NCBI GenBank assembly: GCA_014529385.2
Contig: CM043960.1
Coordinates: forward strand, 123,717,043 to 123,781,042
DNA: 64,000 bases
Direction: 5' to 3'
Origin: Adiantum capillus-veneris
Taxonomy: Eukaryota; Streptophyta; Polypodiopsida; Polypodiales; Pteridaceae
Shown here: positions 54,721 through 64,000 of the stretch, one piece after another
Numbering within the stretch: position 1 is the first letter of the stretch
Layout of the letters: each line of letters begins with the position of its first letter
Notes under the pieces: generated by a model
The model's input: only the letters and a program-made list of their open reading frames with translations
The model's database searches: none
What the model was told of the DNA's origin: nothing
Translations under genes and position numbers: made by a program

Positions 54721-55487
54721 CCTGATTGGCTGAAAGAATACAGTGATGTGTTCCCTGAGGATCTTACAAGTTTTCCACCAACTAGAGGTGTTGATCATGA
54801 AATTGAGACTATCCTTGGTTGTGAACCCATTTCAAAGAGACCGTATAAGGTGTCACTCATTGAGGCAATTGAACTCAAAGAGAAACTCAAGAAACTTATT
54901 GAGCTATGGTTTAGCAAACCAAGTACTTCTCCTTGGGGTGCTCCGGTTATTTTTCAAAAGAAGAAGGATGGTTCATTACGACTTTGCATAGACTATCGTG
55001 GGCTTAATCAAGTTACCCTTAAGAATAAGTATCCCATGCTAAGTGAGCTGTTGGTGGATAAGCTACACGGGGATAATATCTTCACTAAGATTGATCTTTG
55101 GTATGGATACTATCACACAAGGATTAAAGAATTAGACATTCCAATGACAACTTTCAATACTAGGTTTGGACGTTATGAGTTCACAGTAATGTCTTTTGGT
55201 CTTACCAATGCTCCTACAAACTTCAATCGACTAATGCAAGATATTTTTAGACCTTACCTAGATGATTTTCTCTTGGTTTTCTTTGATGATATATTGATCT
55301 ATTCTAAAGATGATTGGACAGATCATGAAGAGCATGTTTGTAAAGTATTGAAGTTATTACACCAACATCAACTTTATGCTTAGGAAAGTAAATGTACCTT
55401 TTTTTCTCCCCAAGTTAGCTATCTTGGCTTGATTATATCTTCCAAAGGTATCTCAGTCAATCCTGATAAGATCAAGGACATTGTGGA
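54721..55487 (+). pseudogene. pol: Element G reverse transcriptase
   Basis: 211 open codons at 54748-55383: [95 protein letters not shown] and [14 protein letters not shown], with the catalytic FDD. A TAG at 55381 precedes ESKCTFFSPQVSYLGLIIS. It resembles active Ty3/gypsy RT except for substitutions such as [10 protein letters not shown] for L-x-S-G-Y-H-Q-I. Confidence 0.93.
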
Positions 55488-56345
55488 ATGGCCTCAACCT
55501 ACTTCTGTCAGAGTGAAGTACGGGGATCTCTTGGGATTACAAGATGGTATAGGATATTTGTCAAGGATTATGCTCTTATTGCTCCACCTGTAACAGAGTT
55601 ATTAAGGAAAGGTGTGAGGATCGAGTGGAGAGAAAAACAAGAGGCCAACTTTACTGAATTAAAGTGTTACCTAATATCAACTCCTATTCTAAAACTTCCT
55701 AATTTTAGCAAAGAGTTTGAATTTATAACTAATGCCAACAAACTTGCCTAAAGGGGGACTCCTTACTCAAGAAGGTAGGCCCATAGCCTATACTTCTCAA
55801 AATCTCATGGACCATGAGAAGAATCACACTACTCATGAATTGGAATTCTTAGCAATCATCCATGCATTGAAGCTATGGAGACATTATCTTCCCAGTCATA
55901 AATTTTAGTTAGTCATTGATCATAAAAGCTTGAAGTGGATCTTTACGCAGCCGAACGTCAACATGAGGCAAAGGAGATGGATTAAACTTCTTCAAGAATA
56001 CGACTTTGGTATAAAGTATAGACTTGGGAAGAACAATGTGGTTACATATGGGCTTAGTCAAAAATATTTTCTTAATGCTATCTCTATACATAATAAACCT
56101 ATCTAGGAAAGGATTAAGGAAACATCAAGAATTATCCTAGAGAAACACACATTCCAACAAGGGATTACTCTCTTTTGGAGGGATATCTTTATCATCAACA
56201 AAGGCTTTATGTACCTAAGGACCCAAAAATGAAGAAAGAAATCTTATTTGAGGTTATGATATCCCAACGTTGGGGCATACTGGGTATGCAAAGACTCTAA
56301 ACACTATTAAGAAAAGCTACTTTTGGCCAGGTATGAAGGGGGATG
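55488..56345 (+). pseudogene. pol: Element G RNase H and integrase N-terminus, cut by A3
   Basis: VTELLRKGVRIEWREKQEAN then FTELKCYLISTPILKLPNF is the RT/RNase H connection. Fragments of RNase H follow out of frame (HALKLWRHYL region near 55860). From about 56200 DPKMKKEILFEV...GHTGYAKTLNTIKKSYFWPGMKGDV is the zinc-binding integrase N-terminus, and it stops abruptly at 56345 where the A3 LTR begins. Confidence 0.85.
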
Positions 56346-57311
56346 TGCTAGCTACTCATCTAACAAAGCCAAAAAAAGAGCATCAAAGGGACACCACTCT
56401 CATTTTTATCCCAATTGATTGTATTAAACCCATTTTTATTAATGAAAAATCCTACAAAGTCTAAAGCTATTGTAATATTATTGATTTTCAATGAGTGTAA
56501 AGCGGCTGCGGGGTTCCAAATTTGTAATTGTATGTAGTTCTTAAGCCTTGTTATTGAGCCCTTCTATCTAGGAGTCCATTCTTGAACCTTGGCTAAGGTA
56601 TCAAAGAAAATGTTTGTAGCTATTTACCTAAGTTTTTGGATATTGAAAGTGAGTGTACGTTACAGAAGCTTACTGTGAGTCTAATGTTTCTTCAACCCTT
56701 CGTGTCTCTCTCGTATGGTGTTGCATTGCTAATCCGAGCATACCAACGCATTTGCAGGTGAAATCTCTTCCATTTAAAGTAAGTTTCTTGCGATGAAAAT
56801 GTGTTTTTAGTCCTACTCGTCTTCCACGACCTATTTTCTCTCCCTATGCACAATGCACACACCAAAACTGATTTTTTAGCTTAGGAATAGATATAGCACA
56901 TCTAGAGGAAGCTATAGAGTGCTTCATAGGTCGAAACCAAATGACCTAAAGTAGGATATTTATCTTATGCACAATTTTTCCCGAGTGTCAAAAATGACAT
57001 TTGAGCACATCAGAGTGTTGAGGATACTCTGCTCATGCTAGGCATTAAGTTTTGTTGCATGTAGAGTCTCGTAGCTACACAAATTTGTCTGGATAAGCTT
57101 GCAGTAAGGAAAGTAGCTTTTGAGGTCTGACGCACATTTGAAACCAAGTTAGGTAGAAATCACTTAGACTTGGATTTTCCAAGAGATTAGCTATCTCTTG
57201 TTGCCTCCATGCACTAGTCAGGTCAGCTATGTCCCACAGATTGACAATTTTTATGTCTGTGGTTCTCGCTTTTCTAGCATCAAAATGGTGAGGCCTAGTA
57301 GCCAAGCGACA
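56346..57311 (+). repeat. 5' LTR of Athila/Tat-like element A3
   Basis: Starts TGCTAGCTACTCATCTAACA at the exact point where integrase homology of element G ends, and ends AAGCGACA three bases before the primer site. CCTTGGCTAAGGTATC near 56588 aligns with the A1 LTR TATA region. Presumed target duplication on the left is GGATG. 966 bp; the 3' LTR lies outside the window or is lost. Confidence 0.82.
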
Positions 57312-57314
57312 TTT

Positions 57315-57332
57315 TGGCGCCATTGTTGGGGA
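57315..57332 (+). other. Primer-binding site of A3
   Basis: TGGCGCCATTGTTGGGGA, two differences from the canonical tRNA-Asp-type site. Confidence 0.87.
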
Positions 57333-58650
57333 TGAGGCAACCTAGACTATAGAAAAACCTAAAGCATTCACTTAAAAGCTCCATCACTTCCTCTAGTTTT
57401 GGCTAGAGTAATACATTTTCTGACTTTATCACGCTTGAGAGGTTGAGGAGAGTAGGGTTACCGAGTAAGGACCTTGGGAGCTTTAGTTAGTAGGATGCAC
57501 TAAGTAGAGGGTCCTTGAGGCTAGCTAGTGGTTGGTAAGGGAATACCTAAGTAGAGTAGGGATTTCAGACTAAAGGTTGTAGTTTTCACTTTTTGTAATG
57601 TTTTTCCATGTTTAATAGGAGTAGGGTAAGTAGGAAACCATCAGGATTGCATCTGAATTGAGGTTCTGAGATAACCACAAAAATTATCAGATCTATCTTA
57701 GGCACATTAAAGATAGACAAGGGTTTTCTAATTTTGATACTGGCAAGGTGGACTTGCAAGGTGGTAGACCAACTTGAGTAGACTAATCCCTTTGATTTTC
57801 GAAACATTTGGATAACTAAAACACTTGGTCAAACCCAAAATTGAAAAAAACCACAGACTTCAGAGAAAATTAAAAGGAAAAGTCAAATTTGGCTAAAACT
57901 TGAAACCACGGTGTGGATAAATCTTAAAACTTGTGGAAAAATCAATCTGTGAAGTAAAAGTTTGAAAAATATTAAAGTCTGGCAGATATTTATCTTAGGC
58001 TCATTGAAGATAGAAATCTCTCCAGAGAGGGTATTTTGCCAAATTTTCAACTCACTGGGTTTATTTAGACCATAATACAGCTCCTAAGCAAGTTTCATCA
58101 AAATTGGAGATGTGTAAGGGTAAAAACACCAAGAAAGCTAGAAACCTTGAGTACGGATCAAAAAGGGTGACAAAACACTGGTAAATTGTCCTAACTTTGT
58201 GAAACTGGCAAGCTTGAAATCACATGTAGAAACCAACCCAAGTCACATTGGGAAAAAACAAGTTGAAACAGTGAAGATGTATCTTAGGCTAATATAAATC
58301 TCTCATAAAAAAGACAAATTTTGATTTTGCACCAGGGAAATCTTTTTTAATTTGTGGGGACCCCACTCATGTGATATAAGTTGAAATTACCTTCACGGAT
58401 AGGTGCAAACATCTTAGGAGCACCTAAGATAATATGATAAAATTTTTAGAGATGGGGCATATTGGGTGTGTATAGTGCTTGGAGAAAGGGATTTTTAGAT
58501 ATATTATGACTTCAGATGGACAATTGTGGAATCGGATACGGTTTGAAGTGCTGGTGTGCAGGAAATTACGACTTTGCAAAAAAGGCGAGACAAGGAGTTG
58601 AAGCACTAAATCTAAAACTAAGAACAACTTTCCAGGTTTGAAGTATCTAT
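57333..58650 (+). other. A3 leader with palindrome-bearing repeats
   Basis: A-rich, non-coding. Inverted repeats are at 57693-57716 (CTATCTT/AAGATAG arms), 57991-58012 (TATCTT/AAGATA), a decayed one near 58279-58300 (TATCTTAGGCTAATATAAATC) and 58411-58430 (ATCTTAGGAGCACCTAAGAT, 8-bp arms). The first three are about 297 and 288 bp apart; the last is about 130 bp further. A related TTATCTTATGCAC lies in the LTR near 56960. Confidence 0.8.
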
Positions 58651-59421
58651 TCAATTAATTTGTGTGAGCCCATAGATGAACTTAGATCTGGTAGAGTTTT
58701 GGGAAACTTGGGTACCTACTACGGGGAGAATAGGAGTAGAGCATCCAGAGAAAAGAGTATAAACCAAGGGAGGTCATTAGAAGCTATTGTGGAAGGAGTA
58801 CCCGACACTTATTCCAACTCAAGCTCTGAGATGTCTTCCTTTTCAACTCAATCACGAGGTGGGACCTCTCTCAAGCTCAACATATCTTGACCTTCTTTAA
58901 AACCAGTAAGTATGAAGCCCAAATTTATCTAGATCCTAATGTGGAGTTTGTAGTGAAGATAAATGACTACACCGTTGAGTTTGAAGAGGAGATTAGGGCC
59001 AACAAACAAGAAAAAAACCTCTATATGGACCCAAACGGGTGCAATACCTCAAGATACAGGATTTTGATTCAGTAGAGACAAATGGGGATTGGAGGTTGAT
59101 ACCCTAATTCCTAATAAGGTTGTGAAAGGAGGACCTGTTCTGCTCAAATTAGAAGGATATGACTTGGTAGATACCAAACATTTGAAATGCATACTCACGG
59201 ATAATCCTAGGCGTGGAGTCTATTGTTGGGAATCTAAGAATGTTACAAATCTGATCTAGACTACCTATGTGCCAAACCAAGACAATTGCAACCCTTGAAG
59301 ATAGTGTATATTTTTAAGATCAAGGAGAAGGGCTTAGCAGAACTATCGGTCCATCTCTTTAGGGATTGATTTAACAATGATTTTGTTATGATGACTCCAA
59401 AGGAGATTGAGTAGACGAAAT
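58651..59421 (+). pseudogene. gag: A3 Gag N-terminal part, decayed, cut by copia
   Basis: MCEPIDELRSGRVLGNLGTY begins an open frame at 58660-58890, then a shift into KYEAQIYLDPNVEFVVKIND with EEIRANKQEKN (58887-59075), and, out of frame, IVYIFKIKEKGLAEL, HLFRD and FVMMTPKEIE. These are colinear with A1 Gag at 9040-9670. The reading is cut at 59421 by the copia LTR, at the point where A1 Gag reads EVEQTKYQG. Confidence 0.83.
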
Positions 59422-60095
59422 TGTTAAGTATGGAGCCTGATTTACCCTTGTAATTTTCTGTGGTAAAAGCGCACATTTGTAAGGCCCCCATTATGAGGAG
59501 AAGCCATCGTGCGTGAAGGAAAATCACTCACCGTAAACCAAAATTTTCACGAACAAGAATCAGGGGCAACTTTAAAGGCCTCGGGGGCGGAGGTCCCCGA
59601 TACTTTTTTTTACCGGAATATTCTTTTTCGCCGGAAAGTGGTCGGAAAACAACCGGTCGGTTGGCCGGTGGCCGGTAGTCAATGGCCGATGGCCGGTGGT
59701 CGGAAGTCAATGGCCGGTGGCCGGTGGTCGGATGTCAATGGCCATTGGCCAGTGGCCGAATTCAAAAGCGGACTTGTCTTCTCAAGGGCGGCCACACATG
59801 GGCGGATTGGAGGGTCCGATTTGGACTTATTCGCACAAGGGCGGCTACACATGGCTGTCTCTCATAAGAGAGGGCAGCCCTTTTGGCCTATAAAAGGAGG
59901 CCATTTCTACACACATTTCATAGTGTGAAGTTGATGCAACAAGGTGAGTGTGAGGTGGTGAGAGTGAAGCAAGGCGGGAGCTCCATTAAGGGTATAATCC
60001 CTTTGTAAACTACTTCTTGTTTTGAAGTACTAAAGCCATTGAGTGGCTGCTTTCCCGTGGACGTAGCCCACATTGGGTGAACCACGTATATCGTG

Positions 60096-60136
<41 letters not shown>

Positions 60137-60220
60137 CTATAATCTCGTGTATATAAATCTGTCTCTCTCCATTAAGTAATCTACTCAATTATCTATTTAG
60201 CTACGTCTTATTTCCTAACA
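59422..60220 (+). repeat. 5' LTR of plus-strand copia
   Basis: 799 bp with ends TGTTAAGTATGG ... TTTCCTAACA (inverted TGTTA/TAACA). A CCGGTGGTCGG minisatellite is at 59677-59760. TATA box CCTATAAAAGG at about 59886-59896. A (TC)n array lies near 60100-60132. Presumed left target duplication GAAAT at 59417-59421; the partner is outside the window. Confidence 0.9.
59677..59760. repeat. 28-bp minisatellite in the copia LTR, three units
   Basis: Units at 59677-59704, 59705-59732 and 59733-59760, each beginning [AT]GTCAATGGCC and ending TGG[TC]CG[GA]A. A partial GGTTGGCCGGTGGCCGGT precedes them. It lies upstream of the TATA box, where enhancer repeats occur in some copia LTRs. Confidence 0.88.
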
Positions 60221-60222
60221 AC

Positions 60223-60240
60223 TGGTATCAGAGCAAGGTT
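60223..60240 (+). other. Primer-binding site, initiator tRNA-Met type
   Basis: TGGTATCAGAGCAAGGTT two bases after the LTR end. Confidence 0.95.
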
Positions 60241-60293
60241 TGCTCGTAGCTAAATTATCTCAAGGAAAGGATTCCTTGAATTGAGTGGGAGTT

Positions 60294-61094
60294 ATGGCGG
60301 AGGAAGGGAAGCTCAAGATTGAGAAGTTCAACGGCAAAAACTACCAACATTGGAAGATGCAGATTGAAGACTATCTCTACCAGAAGGACCTCTATTTGCC
60401 ACTAGGCGGTCTTGCGAAGAAGCCCGCAACAATGGCAGATGAAGCATGGATTGTCCTTGATCGAAAGGCACTGGGAACAATCCGGTTAAGCTTGGCGTCA
60501 ACGGTGGCCTTCAATGTTTCGGAGATGAAGACCACGGAGGACTTGATGAAGTCACTTGACGACTTCTACGAGAAACCATCGGCATCCAATAAGGTATTTC
60601 TTATGAAGCGCTTGTTCAATCTAAAGATGGCAGAGAATGGTTCAGTTGCAAAACACCTAAATGACTTTAACACAAACATAAGTCAACTTCGATCAGTGAA
60701 AATCAATTTCGATGACGAAGTGCGAGCTCTCCTTATAATATCATCTCTACCGGATAGTTGGGACAACCTTGTGATGGCTGTAAGTAATTCTATCTCTGGC
60801 ACAAATACTCTTAAGTTTGATGATGTTGTGGGTGTTCTCCTAAGCGAGGAAATGCGAAGGAGAAGCACAGGAGAATCATCAAGTGCTGCACTATCAGTGG
60901 AAACAAGAGGAAGGCTTAAGGAGAGGTTCAAAAAACAAAAGGGTCGTGATCGCTCAAGGCGGAGCAAGTCACGCACAAAGTGAGTTCTTGAATGTTGGAA
61001 CTGTGGCAAGAAGGGCCACGTCAAGAAGGATTGTTGGTCCAAGAAGAAGAAGGAGACAGATTCTCAAGACAACAAGCCAACATCGGAGGCCAAT
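60294..61094 (+). pseudogene. gag: Copia Gag with CCHC knuckle, one stop
   Basis: ATG at 60294 opens MAEEGKLKIEKFNGKNYQHW, the usual start of TNT1-like copia Gag. DLMKSLDDFYEKPSASNKVF, FNTNISQLRSVKINFDDEVR and LLISSLPDSWDNLVMAVSN follow. After an Arg/Lys-rich stretch a TGA at 60981-60983 interrupts the frame, and VLECWNCGKKGHVKKDCW, the CX2CX4HX4C knuckle, follows directly in the same frame. CGA to TGA would explain the stop. Confidence 0.93.
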
Positions 61095-62105
61095 ATGGCA
61101 GGTAAAGTAGAGCAAGATGCTCTAATTCTCTCATTAGACAATGTGTCTAATTCCTGGATAGTAGATTTCGGGGCTTCATTCCATGCGACACCACACAAGA
61201 AACATTTCCAAGACTACACCAAAGGTAATTTTGGGTATGTATACTTGGGAGATGATGAAGCTTGTGAGATTGTTGGCAAAGGTACAGTTTCTGTCAAAAC
61301 TGCTAACGGAAATGAATGGAAGCTTAAAGATGTTAGGCATGTTCCTTCTCTTCGCAAAAATTTGATCTCTACAGGACAATTGGACGATGAAGGTCACAAC
61401 ATTGCATTCGGAAACAAACGGTGGAAGATCTCAAAGGGATCTTTGGTGGTTGCCAAGGGTGAAAAAGTCGGTACACTTTACTTGTGTACTGTTAGCATGC
61501 AACCTTCAGCTTGTGCAGCAACTACAGAAGTTGACAATGCGGTGTGGCACTACCGACTTGGGCATATGAGTGCCAAAGGAATGCAAATCCTTCAAACAAA
61601 GAAGGTTCTACTAGGTTTGAAAGAAGTGGACTTAGAGTTCTGTGAAGATTGTGTTTATGGTAAACAAAAGAGGGTAAAATTTCAAAAATCAGGAAATGAA
61701 AGAAAAAATAAAAAACTTGAGTTGGTTCATTCTGATGTTTGGGGTCCTGCAAGTACACCATCACTTGGTGGCTCATTGTACTATGTAACATTCATAGACG
61801 ATGCGACTAGAAAAACATGGGTTTATGTCATGAAGAATAAATCCGATGTATTTTCTATATTTCAAAGATGGAAAGCCTTTGTGGAGAATGAAACAGGTAC
61901 CAAGGTTAAATGCCTGAGATCCGACAATGGAGGCGAATATTGCAGCCAAGCTTTTGAAAGCTTTTCTGCTAGCAATGGCATTCGGAGGCAAAGGACAACC
62001 CCAAGGACACCTCAACAAAATGGGATTTCGGAAAGGATGAACAGGACAATCATGGAACGAGCACGAAGCATGCGGCTACATGCAGGCCTACCGCTTGAGC
62101 TTTAG
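61095..62105 (+). pseudogene. pol: Copia protease and integrase
   Basis: Same frame as Gag. NSWIVDFGASFHATPHKKHF is the protease start with DFG instead of the catalytic DSG (TCC to TTC would do this, codon 61167-61169). The integrase zinc region is WHYRLGHMSAKGMQIL...FCEDCVYGKQ. The core has HSDVWGPAS (D), CLRSDNGGEY (D) and PQQNGISERMNRT (E). A TAG at 62103-62105 stands where this family normally has Trp before AEA. Confidence 0.93.
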
Positions 62106-63119
62106 GCGGAAGCTGTAAGTACGTCTGTGTACTTAATCAATTGGTCACCCTCAACAACATTGGATGGGGGAGTTCCAGAAGAGGCATGGACAGGTAAACC
62201 GGTGAATTATGCATTTTTCAAAGTGTTTGGGTGTGAGGCTTTCATGCACATAGATAGAAGCCTAAGATCAAAGCTAGATGCAAAGTCCAAAAAGTGTTTC
62301 TTCATTGGCTATGGAGAAGGAGACTTTGGGTATCGCCTATGGAATTCCTAAGATGGTAAAATCTTAAGGAGTAGGGATGTAATTTTTAACGAACAAAATA
62401 TATACAAAGATTACTTGGAAAGAAAACAAACAAAAGAAACAGGTGATGAGTACATGGAGCTTGAGGACGGTGAAGACTCAAGGACTGCAAACGGTGACAA
62501 TGTGCAACAACGTCAACCAAATGAGGAGCCTCAACCTATTCCCCGAAGATCTACAAGAGCAAGTAGACCTCCAGAAAGGTTTGTTCCTTCCTTCAACCAT
62601 CTCTTGATCTCCGATTCTGAAGAGCCGGAATCATATGAAGAAGCTTTGCAACATGAATCCAAAGAAGAATGGACGAAGAGCATGCAAGTGGAGATGGACT
62701 CACTACATCGCAACCAAACATGGGAGTTGGTTGAGTTGCCTAAAGGTAAGCGGGCACTTCAAAACAAATGGGTGTACAAGCTAAAGGAAGAAGAAGGTGG
62801 AAAGAAAAGGTACAAGTCTAGGCTTGTGGTAAAAGGTTTTTCTCAAAAGAAAGGTATTGACTTCAATGAAATATTTTCTCCTGTTGTAAAAATGAACTCA
62901 ATTAGGCTTTTCTTAAGCCTTGTGGCTGCTCATGATCTAAATCTCGAGCAAATGGATGTAAATACGGCATTCCCTCACGGTGACTTAGAGGAGGAAATCT
63001 ACATGCTTCAACCAAAGGGGTATGAAGTAAAAGGTAAGGAGAAAATGGTTTGCAGATTAAAGAAGAGCTTGTATGGTTTAAAGCAAGCATCAAGACAATG
63101 GTACTTGAAGTTTGATTGA
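62106..63119 (+). pseudogene. pol: Copia integrase C-terminus and RT N-terminal half
   Basis: Same frame. VYLINWSPSTTLDGGVPEEA and FKVFGCEAFMHIDRSLRSKL end the integrase. A TAA at 62349-62351 follows WNS, where Gln or Glu is usual. A Glu-rich linker leads to EALQHESKEEWTKSMQVEMD and LVVKGFSQKKGIDFNEIFSP, then QMDVNTAFPHGDLEEEIYML and LKKSLYGLKQASRQWYLKFD. A TGA at 63117-63119 follows. Confidence 0.93.
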
Positions 63120-64000
63120 TGGATGTTGGATCATGGATTCACAAGATGCAACTCGGATCACTGCGTCTACACGGAGAATTTGGGAGATGGGAAATTCATC
63201 ATCCTAATGTTGTATGTTGATGACATGTTGATTGCAAGTGCTAACATGCAGGACATCAAAGACCTAAAAGAGGAGCTGTCCAAATCTTTTTCAATGAAAG
63301 ATTTAGGTGTTGCAAAGAGGATACTTGGTATGAAAATATCAAGGGACCGGACGAAGAAGACAATAAAGCTATCTCAAGAAGATTACATCAAGAAGGTACT
63401 AGAAAGGTTTGCAATGCAAAATGCAAAACCAGTTTCTACACCTTTGGTTGGTCATTTTAAACTAACGAAGGATATGTGTCCAAAGACACAAGAGGAGATA
63501 GCCTATATGTCTAAAGTTCCATATGCTGCATCGGTAGGTTCTCTAATGTATGCTATGGTCTGGACAAGGCCAGACATTGCACATGCAGTGGGAGTTGTGA
63601 GTAGGTTCATGGACAACCCAGGTAAAGATCATTGGCAAGCTGTGAAGTGGATACTTAGGTATCTAAAAGGGACAACAACAAATGCTTTGTATTTTGGAGG
63701 AACTGATATTTTTCTAGAAGGGTATACTGATGCAGATATGGCAGGTGACAAAGATACTCGAAGGAGCACTACTGGCTATGTGTTCACGGTTGGAGGCACA
63801 GCAGTAAGCTGGGCTTCAAAGCTGCAGAAAGTGGTTTCACTTTCTACCACGGAAGCAGAGTATGTAGCAATGACGGAGGCAAGCAAAGAAATTCTGTGGC
63901 TTCACAGATTCTTAGAAGAGCTTGGATTCAAACAAGATAATTGTGTCTTGTACAGTGATAGCCAAAGCGCTATCCATCTTGCGAAGAACTCAGCCTTTCA
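63120..64000 (+). pseudogene. pol: Copia RT C-terminal half and RNase H, open to the window edge
   Basis: Same frame with no further stop. ILMLYVDDMLIASANMQD carries the catalytic YVDD. YAASVGSLMYAMVWTRPDI, GYTDADMAGDKDTRRSTTGY and SLSTTEAEYVAMTEASKE are RT-RNase H landmarks (the DAD, TEAEY and YSDSQSAI acidic residues are present). The element continues past 64000. Confidence 0.92.

Overview
The window is repeat-dense plant DNA in which I find no intact host gene, rRNA or tRNA. The evidence for a land plant is the set of LTR retrotransposon lineages (Ty1/copia, chromodomain Ty3/gypsy, and Athila/Tat-like Ty3/gypsy with tRNA-Asp-type primer sites), MITE-like elements and an APE-type LINE. The density of (GA)n/(GT)n arrays and the LINE type make me lean towards a non-seed plant such as a fern, but nothing in the window proves this.

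Layout. 1-3487: GA arrays, a duplicated 110-bp segment, a 442-bp tandem duplication carrying an unrecognised low-complexity coding remnant, then featureless DNA. 3488-14110: Athila/Tat-like element A1 (LTR, primer site, leader with palindrome-bearing tandem repeats, broken Gag-protease-RT), split by a 2.55-kb non-coding LTR element (6469-9022, TSD TAAAG). 14110-15926: a chromovirus remnant with most of pol missing and a MITE in its gag. 15927-35243: microsatellite-rich DNA holding one nearly full-length LINE (22042-26658, minus strand) and two 5'-truncated relatives. 35244-44011: a complete, young 8.77-kb LTR retrotransposon (element B) with TSD CAGGG that encodes only Gag and a protease-like protein and has no RT, RNase H or integrase. 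44298-46215: LTR and leader of A2. 46216-51480: a decayed minus-strand copia element carrying two MITEs. About 51490-56345: a decayed Ty3/gypsy element. 56346-59421: LTR, leader and gag start of A3. 59422-64000: a plus-strand copia element cut by the window end.

How the parts relate. A1, A2 and A3 are one family (LTRs starting TGTTAGC or TGCTAGC, tRNA-Asp-type primer sites, long A-rich leaders). Element B shares the primer site and a homologous Gag-protease with A1. A-type elements, which carry RT, are therefore plausible helpers for B. B replaces the enzymatic part of pol with a basic tail carrying repeated W-[VI]-P-K motifs.

The most unusual signals are: (1) element B; (2) leader repeats of about 280-300 bp in A1, A2 and A3, each unit with a short palindrome that is shared inside an element but different between elements; (3) a LINE whose two ORFs lie in one frame across a single TAG, with TC/AC microsatellite at its 3' end; (4) lesions in the LINE and in the plus-strand copia that are stop codons or a catalytic change explicable as C-to-T or G-to-A transitions, with no frameshift seen. 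Insertion order is partly readable from nesting: the small LTR element is inside A1, MITEs are inside the chromovirus and the minus-strand copia, A3 is inside the gypsy integrase, and the plus-strand copia is inside A3 gag.
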